Made by a program: the position numbers and the translations under genes
Assembly: GCA_031761405.1 (NCBI GenBank)
Contig: JASEVX010000010.1
Location: 9,148,554 to 9,212,553 of the forward strand
Source: Serripes groenlandicus
Taxonomy: Eukaryota; Mollusca; Bivalvia; Cardiida; Cardiidae
DNA length: 64,000 nt
Direction of reading: 5' to 3'
The notes under the pieces: generated by a model
The model's database searches: none
Seen by the model: only the letters and a program-made list of their open reading frames with translations
What the model was told of the DNA's origin: nothing
In this document: positions 22,194 to 32,695 of the stretch, one piece after another
How the letters are laid out: the number at the start of each line of letters is the position of its first letter
Position numbering within the stretch: the first letter of the stretch is position 1

Positions 22194-22457
22194 ATACCGC
22201 CTCGGTGGTGTAGAGGTGGAGCACCCGCCTCGGGTGCGTGATAGTGTGTGTTCCATCCCCGGCCGGTTCATACCAAGTACTTTATAACTGGCTGCCCTCC
22301 TTGGCGCTCAGCGTTGCGGGGTTAGCATTGCGACGGACTGGCTGGTGTCAGGATAAATGTACAATAAGTACAGGTAGCTTACCCAGGAAACGCCGTGATG
22401 TAACAACAACAAATGTCAAAAGCGGTGTAAAGCACCAAGCAATCAATCAAGCAATAT
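22194..22457 (+). mobile_element. SINE type C
   Basis: Head CGCCTCGGTGGTGTAGAGGT with a GTTCCATCC B-box remnant, middle TAACTGGCTGCCCTCC, tail AGGAAACGCCGTGATGTAAC to CAATCAATCAAGCAA. It resembles a tRNA-Gly-like head. Confidence 0.75.
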
Positions 22458-22658
22458 AGATAAAGACGGAGAAGGAGCACAGCTTATTATCTCAACCTAA
22501 ACTGTTCAGAAATGCTAATTTTTACCTATTCGCATGGATTAGCTGATATGTCAAAGCTTCTCCCGTATCAGTTTTTAGATAACCAATTCGCAAGAACCAT
22601 GTATGCTTCTGACTGCATGAAAGTAATGTGCTTCCGATCAGTTCGCAATATGCGCATA

Positions 22659-23346
22659 TGAGCCGCCCCGCAAGAAAACCAACATTATGGCCTGTGCGTA
22701 ATGTATCGACCAAGATATGCATGCGCAGTGCGCGCAGACTGATCCGGGCCGACACATTCCGTCTCAGAGGGATAGAGGTATAGGGTAATGATTCCTGAAA
22801 CAGAAAATACACAGGAGGAGAAAATTGTCTATCCGGAAAAGCCTGTGCGGCATGCTTAGGCTGATCCGGGTCGATACTTTACGCAGAGTCTACGATGCAG
22901 CTGCAGCGATAGACATCTGCGTAATGTATCGACCAGATCAGCCTGCGCTGTCCGCGCAGACTGATCCGGCCGACACATTCCGTCTTAGGGGGATAGATGT
23001 ATAGAGTAGTTATTCCTGAAACAGAAAAGTCACAGAAGTATGTTCGGGTTAGCCTGTGCGGCATGCTTAGGCTGATCCGGGTCGATACTTTACGCATAGT
23101 CTACGATGCAGCTGCAGCGATAGACATCTGCGTAATGTATCGACCAGATCAGCCTGCGCTGTCCGCGCAGACTGATCCGGCCGACACATTCCGTCTTAGG
23201 GGGATAGATGTATAGAGTAGTTATTCCTGAAACAGAAAAGTCACAGAAGTATGTTCGGGTTAGCCTGTGCGGCATGCTTAGGCTGATCCGGGTCGATACT
23301 TTACGCAGAGTCCACAATGTTGTTTTTTTTCGAGAGACGGCTCATA
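22659..23346. mobile_element. Family-4 fold-back element with trimerised interior
   Basis: Outer ends ATGAGCCGCCCCGCAAGAAA and TTCGAGAGACGGCTCATAT flank three head-to-tail copies of the interior. The last two units (22888-23098, 23099-23309) are 211 bp each and nearly identical, and the first is more diverged. Single-interior relatives lie at 29059, 31137, 42742, 60104 and 61257. Confidence 0.85.
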
Positions 23347-24164
23347 TAAGTACAGTTTTTTCGAAAAATCTCAAAGAATGCACGTGACGTTACAGATTGA
23401 TTATATATGATCTCTTGAGCTCCAACATGTCCTAAGATCAATTTTCGAAGATCGTCATGTCGTGGCAGATAGTCATTTTGTTTCTAAGAAGTTTCTAAAT
23501 AGTGATAAAGTCAAGAATACGATTGTGCGCATACAATGTTTAATTTACACTTCCTTGATCTGAAATATCTTTAAACTATTATATAATAAGCTATTATAAA
23601 AAGCAAATTTCTCCAGAAAATAAAATGAAAATATTATCCGCAGAAAGATTTGAAAATAAATCTTTTTTTTTAAAAAGACCAGTACAAATTTACCGAATTC
23701 TCTTATATCATTCGTAAATTATATCTTACAACAGTTGCCTAACTGGCTGTACTTGTAATTATATCAACCATGAGTTGTTAATGCTTGAGTTCTGTATATA
23801 TAATACGTTTGTAAGATACACGTCATAAACGTAGCTCTTTTTCATAGAGATTTGAAATATTTTGAGTACAAAATACAGAATACAGAATACAGAAATGTTA
23901 TTTGTAAATAAAGGCCTCAGGCCCATAATACAGCATTTACAACCTTTTCTTCTTGAAAGTGATGTTTGATAATAGATGGCAACATTACATGTGGGTACAT
24001 AATTCTCACAAATGATGTAGATCAAGATTTACTTCAATGTTTTGATTGTCGACCATTTTCATAATTTTTTAAACGAAAATAGCTAAAAAAATTTAGAGTC
24101 ACAACATTGTTAGTTTTTTAACAAAAAATAAAAACCCTCGCGCTCTCTGTTACCAGTATACCAG
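23347..24164. other. Non-coding stretch
   Basis: AT-rich sequence with no supported gene. A short triplet of AATACAGAATACAG lies near 23875. Confidence 0.4.
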
Positions 24165-24394
24165 TTAACCCTTTCCCTCATACAACAATTCTTCAGCAGA
24201 CGACTTTGAACGTATTTTGTCAAAACATGGAAAATCTCCATAATTGAATGGATAACCTATGACTAAAAGTGGAAAACATTGTGGCAAAAGGAGAACTTGC
24301 ACGTTTTGTGCAATTTCTTCTTTTGTCACTATGTTTTCAAAAAGCCGTCTGCTGCAAAGGCGTCCGAAAGCGTTTATATGAGGGAAAGGGTTAA
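24165..24394. mobile_element. TTAA miniature element, family 1 (complete)
   Basis: TTAACCCTTTCCCTCATACA to GAGGGAAAGGGTTAA. The central palindrome reads TTGCACGTTTTGTGCAA instead of the usual GCTC/GAGC form; both arms changed together. Confidence 0.9.
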
Positions 24395-24504
24395 AAAGGA
24401 ACTTATTTCAAATCTTGGACAAATGTAAAACGCGTGATAGTCGTATTCTAAAATTATAACATCTTTGGTCAATAAACAGTAGAAGCATATTCGATCCTCT
24501 CTGT

Positions 24505-24930
24505 TTATCTTATGATAATTCCCAATTCATTATTAAATTTATGACTAAAGCATCTAAATCTAGCGAGAGCTTTTCTTAACTGGAACGATAGGTCCATATT
24601 TAAATATGATTCGGGGTTTAGTAGGGATTTAAAATATTTATAAGTGTTGCATCTCGAGGATTCATTTACGTCGGCATGCCAACTTTGTGTAACACTGTCC
24701 TTGGTGCGCTGTTTGAATCTAGATAAGAATACATTGCAGTTACCAACTTCTTGAGTAATCCAGACATTACCAAAGCCATACCTATATAATAAATCTTTAA
24801 CTTTTGACGCCCATGTAACTCTTCCAACATCGTCAATGGCTTTTAACATTAAGTAACAGTTTCGTGGGTACCGGTGTTGCGGCATACGCAATAGTTTTAA
24901 TAGTCTCATCCGTTGACCTTTGAGCTCATA
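24505..24930 (-). pseudogene. LINE reverse-transcriptase ORF, C-terminal fragment
   Basis: The minus-strand frame ending at 24505 encodes about 140 residues with features I associate with the region after the reverse transcriptase domain in molluscan non-LTR elements: RMPQHRYPRNCYLML, then GRVTWASKVKDLLYRYGFG, a W-x(2)-D-V-N-E-S segment, and finally a RKALARFRCFSHKFN motif near the terminus. It is open to the junction with the family-5 miniature element at 24931, which replaces the upstream part. The reverse transcriptase and endonuclease domains are absent, so this is a dead 5'-truncated copy. Assignment rests on recalled family resemblance. Confidence 0.6.
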
Positions 24931-25141
24931 TCGAGGGCTTGGCGTGAAACGGTTGTAACTAAAAACCTATTTTGAAAACCCTGGTTTAGGGGCAATTTTG
25001 ACCCCTTTGTAAACAATGCAAATTTAGGTGCCATTGCTCAGAACGAGCAATGGCACCTACATTTCCATTGTTTACCAAGAACAATTATTGGTAAAAGATT
25101 TTTTTTTTTTTAGTTACAACCGTTTCACGCCAAGCCCTCGA
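24931..25141. mobile_element. Family-5 miniature inverted-repeat element, TA target
   Basis: Termini TCGAGGGCTTGGCGTGAAAC and GTTTCACGCCAAGCCCTCGA are perfect inverted repeats extending to GGTTGTAACT. The dinucleotide TA lies on each side (24929-24930 and 25142-25143). The centre is the palindrome GCCATTGCTCAGAACGAGC with AATGGCACCT. Insertion was next to or into a LINE fragment. Confidence 0.9.
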
Positions 25142-25479
25142 TATACTCTGTTGATGGTCGTGTTTAAATGTGCTTACAGTGAAGACTCCGGTAAGCCTGT
25201 GCGTAGGCAAGTGTCACCAGCGTATTTATCGTCTATATGATATGTAATGCATCAGCTGATACAAACTAGAAGTGTAGCCTCACCAACCGAACGGAAATGT
25301 TGCTACAAATGATGCCAAAACGCAAGAAACGGCTTAAATGTTGAATATTTGGCGAAATCTATAACTGCCGCTAATATACCGACAAACTTAAACACCTTCA
25401 ATATAAATATAAACAGTTTGATCATCATAGATCTAAATTTTCTTTGGTTGGAATATTGTTGGTAAACACAATATCATCA

Positions 25480-25590
25480 CCATTGAAGAAAGAAAAATAA
25501 ATGAAGAAGAAGAAGTTGAAGTAGAAGAATAAGAAGAAGAAACAAAAAGAAGAAAAGGAAGAAGAAAGAGAAGAAGAAGAAGAAGATTAT
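25480..25590 (+). repeat. GAA-rich purine microsatellite
   Basis: Imperfect AGAAGAAGAAG tract with GAAAAGGAAGAAG interruptions. It is a simple repeat. Confidence 0.85.
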
Positions 25591-25989
25591 TGAATTGTTT
25601 CTTTACCAAATAATCACGCACGAATTCCGAACTCTTTAATCGTAGACTGGCAGACTAATCTACGACTGTTATGTCACGTGAGTCTAATTTAAATAATTAT
25701 GTAAATCAAAACGTTTATAATATAATAAAATTAAAACAAATCTTTAAATCAGACTGTTTCTTAAACTTTAAAAACAGTATTGTTTTTCATCTACAGGACC
25801 TTACTTGATATCGTCCCAAATTCAACAATAAGGTTGTGAAAATATCAAGGACTCTATATACTCTTATATTGAATCTGTTTTTAACTGAATACCAATGGCT
25901 GTGGTTATGGTTATGGTTATGGTTGTGTTTCAACAACTAATACTTCCCAGAACTTGTAAGTGCCTCCCCAACAATAATAATCTTTACCA

Positions 25990-26100
25990 AACATTTCCCT
26001 TTCTGATGCCTCTGCAGCAGACGACTTTTAAAAACATTGCGACAAAAGAAGAAATTGCTTATTATAATCCATTTCTCATTTTTTTAACACTGTTTTCAAT
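25990..26100 (+). repeat. Family-1 element fragment
   Basis: CATTTCCCTTTCTGATGCCT then CTGCAGCAGACGACTTTTAA and AAGAAGAAATTGCTTATTAT match the left half of family 1. The right half is missing. Confidence 0.6.
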
Positions 26101-26383
26101 CTAATTAGAAGTTTGTTCTGTCATGTATAGATAGTTTCAATATTGAAAACTTCATATTTCAAAGTTAAGCTACACTGTCACACAGACTTGCAGTATGTTG
26201 GAAATTATTAAAACCGACATGGACGTCTGTCCTTCGATGCACAAGTAAATAATGTATTTTGAGTAAACGACAAGAACGCACCGTGAACTCAGGGCTAATG
26301 CATTATTACCGTGAAGCGATCTGGGCTGTTAATGACTCAGATTCGGTTTGACATAATTTTATATTACATTTGTTTATTTAATA

Positions 26384-27580
26384 AGGGTTTAACGCCGTTT
26401 TCAACATTATGTGAGTTATATCACGACTGATCATTTATTAATGATCCCTGGGTAAACAAACCATTACTAGGATAGGAAATGTGCCTAGCCTAAGGACACT
26501 CCACCATAACTATTGCTCCGCGACACTCCACCATTACTTTTGCGCCGCGACACTCCACCATTACTATTGCGCCGCGACACTTCACCATAACTATTGCGCC
26601 GCGACACTCCACCATAACTATTGCGCCGCGACACTTCACCATAACTATTGCACCACGACACTCCACCATAACTATTACGCCGCGACACTCCACCATAACT
26701 ATTGCGCCACGACACTCCGCCATAACTATTGCGCCGCGACACTTCACCATAACTATTGCGCCGCGACACTCCACCATAACTATTGCGCCGCGACACTCCA
26801 CCATAACTATTGTGCCACGACACTCCACCATTACTATTCGCCGCGACACTCCACCATAACTATTGCACCACGACACTCCACCATAACTATTGCGCCGCGA
26901 CACTTCACCATAAATATTGCGCCGCGAAACTCCACCATAACTATTGCGCCGCGACACTTCACCATTGCGCCGCGACACTCAACCATAACTATTGCGCCGC
27001 GACACTCCACCATAACTATTGCGCCGCGACACTCAACCATAACTATTGCGCCGCGACACTTCACCATAACTATTGCGCCGCGACACTCCACCATAACTAT
27101 TGCGCCGCGACACTCCACCATAACTATTGCGCCGCGACACTCCACCATTACTTTTGCGCCGCGACACTCCACCATTACTATTGCGCCGCGACACTTCACA
27201 ATAACTGTTGCTCCGCGACACCATTACTTTTGCGCCGCGACACTCCACATTTCTATTGCGCCGCGACACTTCACCATAACTATTGCGCCGCGACACTCCA
27301 ACATTACTTTTGCGCCGCGACACTCCACCATTACTATTGCGCCGCGACACTTCACCATAACTATTGCGCCGCGACACTCAACCATAACTATTGCGCCGGG
27401 ACACTCCACCATAACTATTGCGCCGCGACACTCCACCATAACTATTGCGCCGCGACACTTCACCATAACTATTGCGCCGCGACACTCCACCATAACTATT
27501 GCTCCGCGACACACCACCATAACTATTGCGCCGCGACAGGGGATCACACAATGGACGCCCGGTTCCAAATCCCAGACGTT
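26384..27580 (-). mobile_element. SINE type B split by an internal minisatellite
   Basis: The 3' module (AACGCCGTTTTCAACATTAT ... GATCCCTGGGTAAACAAACC) is at 26390-26490 and the head-side remnant (GGGGATCACACAATGGACGC then CCGGTTCCAAATCCCAGACG) at 27538-27580. In the intact copy at 30452-30668 these parts are separated by one 27-28-bp segment; here about 1 kb of tandem copies of that segment intervenes. Confidence 0.85.
26508..27538 (+). repeat. 27-28-bp minisatellite, about 37 units
   Basis: The unit is CACTCCACCATAACTATTG followed by CGCCGCGA. Variants have TTCACC or TCAACC, ATTACTTTTG, or a lost segment (26960, 27220). It is the homologue of the SINE-B interior CACTCCACCATGACCGTAGT at 30580-30605. 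Long open frames on both strands follow from the repeat and are not genes. Confidence 0.95.
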
Positions 27581-27731
27581 TAACATATTACAGTTGAGTA
27601 AAATTACAGAGGCTAGAATTCTATTTCTTTTTCGGAAGATGCATGAAGGTCTCCATTACACTTACACGGACAGAGAAGGCTCTGGTGATACTATCTATAT
27701 ATGAGCCGAATTACGAGAAAACCAACATTGT

Positions 27732-27876
27732 GGACTCATTGTGGACGAGCAATTTCTCCTTTTGCCACAATGTTTTCAACTCTATTTAATAATTGAACCC
27801 ACATTTATTGAGATTTTCGTCATAATGTTTTCAAAGTCGTCTGCTGCAAATTTGTTATATGTGGGGAAGGGTTAAA
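27732..27876 (+). repeat. Family-1 element, right half
   Basis: Runs from GAGCAATTTCTCCTTTTGCC through TCGTCTGCTGCAAATTTGTT to GTGGGGAAGGGTTAA. The left half is absent; the segment before it resembles a family-4 end. Confidence 0.7.
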
Positions 27877-28117
27877 GAAATTATTACGAGTGTAGAAATT
27901 GACATGCTTGCGCATTCGTGCTAAGGTTCCAAATATATACCACTGTACAGGGGTTTCTTTTAACCTTCTACGTGTTATAAGCAAACAGTGCATATCCATA
28001 TCAGGTTGCCTGGATGGCGCAGTAGCTGATCTGCATCCACGCTCTCTTTATACAAAGGCTAGGATCAGATCAATATTGTCAAGTAATAAAACACATATCC
28101 GAGAAAACAACAAATAA

Positions 28118-28326
28118 TTACGGTGGCACAGAGGTGACATGTGTATGCTTTTATTTATCTCGTGCGCACGACATACGAGATACTTTGTCGTGAGCACGCA
28201 ATAATTAAGTCGTGCGCACGAGTTACTATGTCGTGCGCACGACTTATTATGTCGTACGCACGACTTCGTATGCTGTGCGCATAAGATAAATAAAAACATA
28301 CACATGTCACCTCCGTGCCTCCGTAA
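28118..28326. mobile_element. Fold-back element with internal GTCGTGCGCACGAC palindromes
   Basis: Ends TTACGGTGGCACAGAGGTGA and TCACCTCCGTGCCTCCGTAA pair over about 40 bp, including CATGTGTATG and TTTTATTTATCT. The interior has five partly decayed copies of the self-complementary CGTGCGCACG motif, spaced about 20-25 bp apart. Confidence 0.85.
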
Positions 28327-28398
28327 AGAATAGTAAAACGGCTTTCCTTCCATGGTGCTCAGGCGTGTGAGGTAAGCATTACGACTGACTAAATAGTG

Positions 28399-28653
28399 TC
28401 AGGATAAATGGACCGGTAGTACTGAAAACTTACCCTGGATACGCCGTGACATAACTCATAAATTGTTGAAAGCGTGGTAAATATCAGGATAAATGGACCG
28501 GTAGTACTGAAAACTTACCCTGGATACGCCGTAATATAACTCATAAATTGTTGAAAGCGTGGTAAATATCAGGATAAATGGACCGGTAGTACTCAAAACT
28601 TACCCTGGATACGCCGTGATATAACTCATAAATTGTTGAAAGCGTCGTAAATT
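28399..28653 (+). repeat. 85-bp tandem triplication of a SINE-C tail
   Basis: TCAGGATAAATGGACCGGTA recurs at 28399, 28484 and 28569. Each unit continues through GATACGCCGTGA and TTGTTGAAAGCGT, which is the 3' module of a type-C SINE. A decayed head (GGCGCAGTAGCTGATCTGC) lies at 28016, separated by the fold-back element at 28118. Confidence 0.9.
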
Positions 28654-28687
28654 ACCATTACCAGAACATTCTTTTCCGAACGGTTTG

Positions 28688-28912
28688 TTAAGATAACTGT
28701 AGCAGCGTATTATTATAGGCCGATGATGCGCTGTTAGAATTTCGGGGTAGCTTGAATGCGGGATTTCCCCCACCTATTATGCGATCATATTTGGATACTG
28801 AATACTTATTATCGAACCAATTTACGGACCTGTTTCTTTTTATTGTTGTCATTCCCATTGAAGATAAGTTCAAACATAAATGAGCCCTTTGTGTTTTTTC
28901 GAAAAGTGACAA
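28688..28912 (-). CDS. Doubtful terminal exon
   Basis: About 74 codons are open on minus, ending LLQLS-stop. The segment from about residue 25 (WFDNKYSVSKYDRIIGGGNP then AFKLPRNSNSASSAYNN) reads like a cytoplasmic tail with an NPAF motif rather than random sequence. No strong acceptor precedes it (AAACAG|GTCCG has a purine-rich tract) and no downstream polyadenylation signal is obvious. It may be a terminal exon of a gene whose other exons I could not find, or a chance frame. Confidence 0.22.
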   Translation of the reverse strand: MSLFEKTQRAHLCLNLSSMGMTTIKRNRSVNWFDNKYSVSKYDRIIGGGNPAFKLPRNSNSASSAYNNTLLQLS

Positions 28913-29058
28913 TCACAGCAGAGCCCATTTTAACCGCGCAGTCTTGCCAGAATTTACACTGTGTGCACACATGTGTATAGGTCTAGCAAAATACTGAAAA
29001 AATTGCCGTTTAGTCCAATTGTAGAACTGTTCACTGTGTGTTTTTTTTTAAATAAAAT

Positions 29059-29288
29059 GAGCCGTCCCTCGAGAAAACCAACATTATGGCATCTGCGTAA
29101 TGTATCGGCCAGATCACCCTGCGCTGTCCGCGCACACATTCCGTCTCAGGGGAATAGATGTATAGTGAAGTGATTCCTGAAACAGAAAATCCACATGAGG
29201 CGAAAAGTGTCTATCCGGGTTGCTTAAGCTGATCCGGGACGTTACTTTACGCAGAGTCCACAATGTTGGTTTTCTCGCGGGACGGCTG
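29059..29288. mobile_element. Family-4 fold-back element
   Basis: Ends TGAGCCGTCCCTCGAGAAAA and TTTTCTCGCGGGACGGCT, with CCAACATTATGG mirrored by CCACAATGTTGG. The interior has the usual GATTCCTGAAACAGAAAATC. Confidence 0.85.
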
Positions 29289-29518
29289 AAATGTGGAAAG
29301 AGACAAGATGATCATAGACGTCGACTGTGTTTATACATGGCGCGTCTTTTTTAGACCGTCCCCGAATACAATGGTCATATGATCCATCACAGGGTACGAT
29401 TCTCACGTGCAGTCATCCATTAATAAGCCGTCAATTTAGTGTGATAACGCGCTGAGCGGCCATTGTCAGTCAAGGCCGGTTAGTCCTCGGATTTGAACCT
29501 TTGTTTACCTAAAGCCTT

Positions 29519-29737
29519 CTGAACCCGTTCCCTTACACAGATGCATTTTGACGCATCTTCAGCAGACGACATTTTTAAACATAGTGACAATAGAAATGGG
29601 AAAGAAATTTCATCTTTAGTCAAAATGAGTGCATCTTTGTTTAACTGATGACAGTTATTATTATTTATAGATTATATAATTTAAATCAAAGTGTTCAAAG
29701 TCGGCGGCTGACGATTTGTTGTATGTTGGACAGGTTA
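29519..29737. mobile_element. TTAA miniature element, family 1 (diverged)
   Basis: CTGAACCCGTTCCCTTACAC to GTATGTTGGACAGGTTAA. The CAGCAGACGAC and GTCGGCGGCTGACG blocks are recognisable, and the central palindrome is poorly preserved. Confidence 0.6.
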
Positions 29738-29920
29738 ATGACGACAATTGGCACACATATCTACACAATTTAGAAGCAGTCCTACCTAAAGATGTATGAA
29801 CAAGTTGCGACTTATGTGGAGTAAGATAAAGTAGTGTCAATAGTTGGTCGTAAACGCCGTTTTAACCGCCCCTGTCACATATACAGATACTAATTGAAAT
29901 CATAAAAAGGCAATTTTAAG

Positions 29921-30155
29921 CCGTTCCCTCATATAGACGCTTTCTGACGACTCTGCAGCAGACGGATTTTTGAAAACATAGTGACAAAAGGAGAAATTGC
30001 TCAAAACGATCAATTTCTCCTTTTGCCACAGTGTTTTCCACTTTAAGTCACTTTTAGTCATAGGTTATCCATTCAATTACAGAGATTTTTTATCTTTTGA
30101 CAACATATGTTTAAAGTCGTCTGCTGCAGAATTGTCGTATGAGGGAAAGTGTTAA
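29921..30155. mobile_element. TTAA miniature element, family 1
   Basis: AAGCCGTTCCCTCATATAGA to GTATGAGGGAAAGTGTTAA, with centre AAATTGCTCAAAACGATCAA. Near complete. Confidence 0.8.
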
Positions 30156-30194
30156 GTAAACTATATATATAATAAAAAAAGTATAATACTAATT

Positions 30195-30285
30195 AAAATT
30201 GAAAACATTGCTAATTATGTCGTACTGTTTTTAAAATCCGTATGCTGCAAAGGTGTCAAAATGCGTCTGCATGTCGGAGATGATT
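30195..30285. repeat. Family-1 element fragment
   Basis: ATTGAAAACATTGCTAATTA then ATGCTGCAAAGGTGTCAAAA and GTCTGCATGTCGGAGATGAT: a decayed right part. Confidence 0.45.
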
Positions 30286-30451
30286 AATGTCACGCATACA
30301 CAGTTTATTCAGATGGTATCGAATTCATTTTGTTTCGCTCAGTGTTTATCTAAAATATTAATAAAAAGAATCCCAACCCCACAATATGTGATGAGCGGTC
30401 TGGCTGATTTTCCACCCAAACGGCACGGGAATTGGTGATCTATTTATTTAT

Positions 30452-30668
30452 TTATTGAGGTTTTACGCCGCTTTCAACATTATTTCAGTTATATCACGGC
30501 GACAGTTCACTTATTCATGATCCCTGGGTAAACAAACCAGTACTAGGCTAGAAAATGTGCCTTGCCCAAGGGCACTCCACCATGACCGTAGTGCCGCGAC
30601 TGGGGATCGAACCCGGGACACCCGGTTTCGAAATCCCCGACGTTAACCACTCGACCACAGCGGATTCC
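30452..30668 (-). mobile_element. SINE type B (reference copy)
   Basis: On minus the head is GAATCCGCTGTGGTCGAGTG with B box GGTTCGATCCC, then the single-copy CATGGTGGAGTGCCC segment, TCTAGCCTAGTACTGGTTTG, and tail TGAAAGCGGCGTAAAACC. It is the least rearranged copy in the window and the key for interpreting 26384-27580. Confidence 0.85.
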
Positions 30669-30934
30669 TCACGAGTACTGGTGAAGTCTCTAAGAAGCAG
30701 AGAAGCAGACATCGAGAGTGATTAATATAAGCTTAAAGCTATGTTCCCAATCGCTGTAAGATAATTTTTTGTTTTCATTGTATCACATTGTGCATGTATA
30801 TATTATAGTTTATGTTGATTTTTTTATGTTAACCAATCTCCCATGAGGAGGATGAATAAATAAATAAAAATAAATAAACAAATTATTGGAAATTGTGATT
30901 GATTGGTCTTTTCATATATCTCAATGTTTGAGTA

Positions 30935-31120
30935 GTATGGTGTTTTAAGCCGCTTTCAACAATTGTTCGGTTATATAATCGTGTTGCTTGGTTTAGCTAA
31001 CAGTACTACCGGTCCATTTATCCTGACATCAGTGAATCAGTCATAATGATAATCTCACAATCCTGAGCGCCAGGGAGGGAAAGTAATTGCTACCATTTTC
31101 AAGTCCTATGCGATCCTTAT
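30935..31120 (-). mobile_element. SINE type C, head truncated
   Basis: Plus-strand GTTTTAAGCCGCTTTCAACA at the 3' end, then ACCGGTCCATTTATCCTGAC and GGCGCTCAGGATTGTGAG in inverse. No head remains. Confidence 0.65.
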
Positions 31121-31136
31121 CTAAATGTAATAATTA

Positions 31137-31382
31137 AGCCGTCCCGCGAGAAAACGAACATTATGGCCTCTGCGTAATGTATCGACACAGATCAGCCTAC
31201 GTAGTCCGCGCAGACTGATCCGAACCGACCCATTCCGTCTCAGGGGGATAAAGGTATAGAGTACCTGAAACAGAAACACCACCGGAGGCGAAAAGTGTCT
31301 ATCCGGGTAAGCCAGCTTAGGCTGATCCGGTACAATACTTTACGACGAGTCCACACTGTTGATTTTCTCGCGGGACGGCTCA
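31137..31382. mobile_element. Family-4 fold-back element
   Basis: AAGCCGTCCCGCGAGAAAAC to TTTTCTCGCGGGACGGCTCA. Internal GATCAGCCTACGTAGTCCGC / GCGCAGACTGATCC is present. Confidence 0.85.
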
Positions 31383-31477
31383 TATATAATCCGTACAGTC
31401 TGTACTTTGTCTACAAAGATATATATCCAAAGTAAGATGTTAATTATATAGGAATTTGTAATATATACAAATTACTT

Positions 31478-31540
31478 TACGCGAAACGATTGTAACTACT
31501 GCTTGTAATAACATGTAGTTACAACCGTTTTGCGTGAAGT
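31478..31540. repeat. Solo hairpin related to family-5 termini
   Basis: TTTACGCGAAACGATTGTAA and TTACAACCGTTTTGCGTGAA pair around a short CTGCTTGTAATAACATG loop. This is like a family-5 element reduced to its two ends. Confidence 0.75.
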
Positions 31541-32454
31541 TCACTCCATACGTTTTACTTTAAACGTGTGAATCTCAACACGGGAAAATAGACCTTCGAA
31601 CATTTGCGACCGGTTTGGGTCCAAATCTGCTTTACAATCCTTCTGTCTGATATCTGTTCCCGCCCCATCATATAATCAAAGCGCCGATGGCACAGTAGTG
31701 GCGACCGTGTAGAAAATCGTGCAAAGTAACAAGCAGTATCTCGGTGTAGGCCTTGCGATTTTCAATATATATTGGCATAAACGATAATGCTCGATCTCCA
31801 ACTCAATTCGGCTACACTTTCAGCATTGATTGCTAAGTTGACGCTAGAACGTACAAACGTGTCTAACTTGTACGCTGCATGACATCGTGTCCTGTAACAA
31901 CTACTGTACACAATAAAACGTTTATAATATTGAGATTTAAAAACAATCAATAACAGTCTCGCGAGCTATTAATAGAACGTTTTGGAATTTCCAGACGCTT
32001 CAACTGCGTCATTGAGGTGTTTTGAGTATCGTGAGATTTATAGAACGCGCAATGATATTTATTATCTGCCCAAACATGAAGAAAGATAATATTCACATAA
32101 TTTAACTCTATGTAGATATTATCTCAATAAATCTCAAATCTTAGTATCAATCCGGTACCAAAGTAGCACTGACATGATTATTATTTATCGTGTCTCTGCA
32201 TCACTAATGTAACTATATACTTGGCGGTTTAACGGATGTAGGTTAATTGGTTTGCAGTAAGGAATAAAAAGTAAACAGGTCAATTTTTCGTTGTTGTTGT
32301 TGTTTCTGTTAATATTGTGGCGATTGTCAAACCAATCGCCTCAAAAATAGTTATCGATCGATGAAAAGATGACTTACATTAGACTGTGTGTATTCACACT
32401 CTGATCTTGGGTTTCAATTCAATGACAGTTGGCCTATGTCCAATCGTCGATGAT
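31541..32454. other. Non-coding stretch
   Basis: No gene or clear repeat, apart from a possible decayed SINE head (GCGCCGATGGCACAGTAGTG) at 31680. Confidence 0.35.
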
Positions 32455-32695
32455 CCTATCGTCTCAGCGTAGTAGTGGTAAGAGAGTCTGCCCCGGGAGC
32501 GAGAGACCAGGGTTCGATCCCCGGTCGAATTATAACAATGGTAGAAGTGGCTTTAGGGTTGCGGGTATAGCATTACGACTGATGTATAGGTGTCAGAATA
32601 AATAATTCCTGTAGCACTGGTAATTTACTCAGGAAATGTGATATAACGAAATAATGTCGAAAGCGGTATAAACGGCATTTAAACAAACAAACAAA
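32455..32695 (+). mobile_element. SINE type C
   Basis: Head CGTAGTAGTGGTAAGAGAGT with B box GGTTCGATCCC, middle GGTGTCAGAATAAATAAT, tail AGGAAATGTGATATAACGAA to AAACAAACAAACAAA. Confidence 0.75.

Noticed and set aside
26481..27704. 400-codon open frames with His/Tyr- or Arg/Asn-rich repeats
   Set aside because: They are by-products of the 27-28-bp minisatellite derived from a SINE. Frames on both strands are equally open and shift with unit-length changes.
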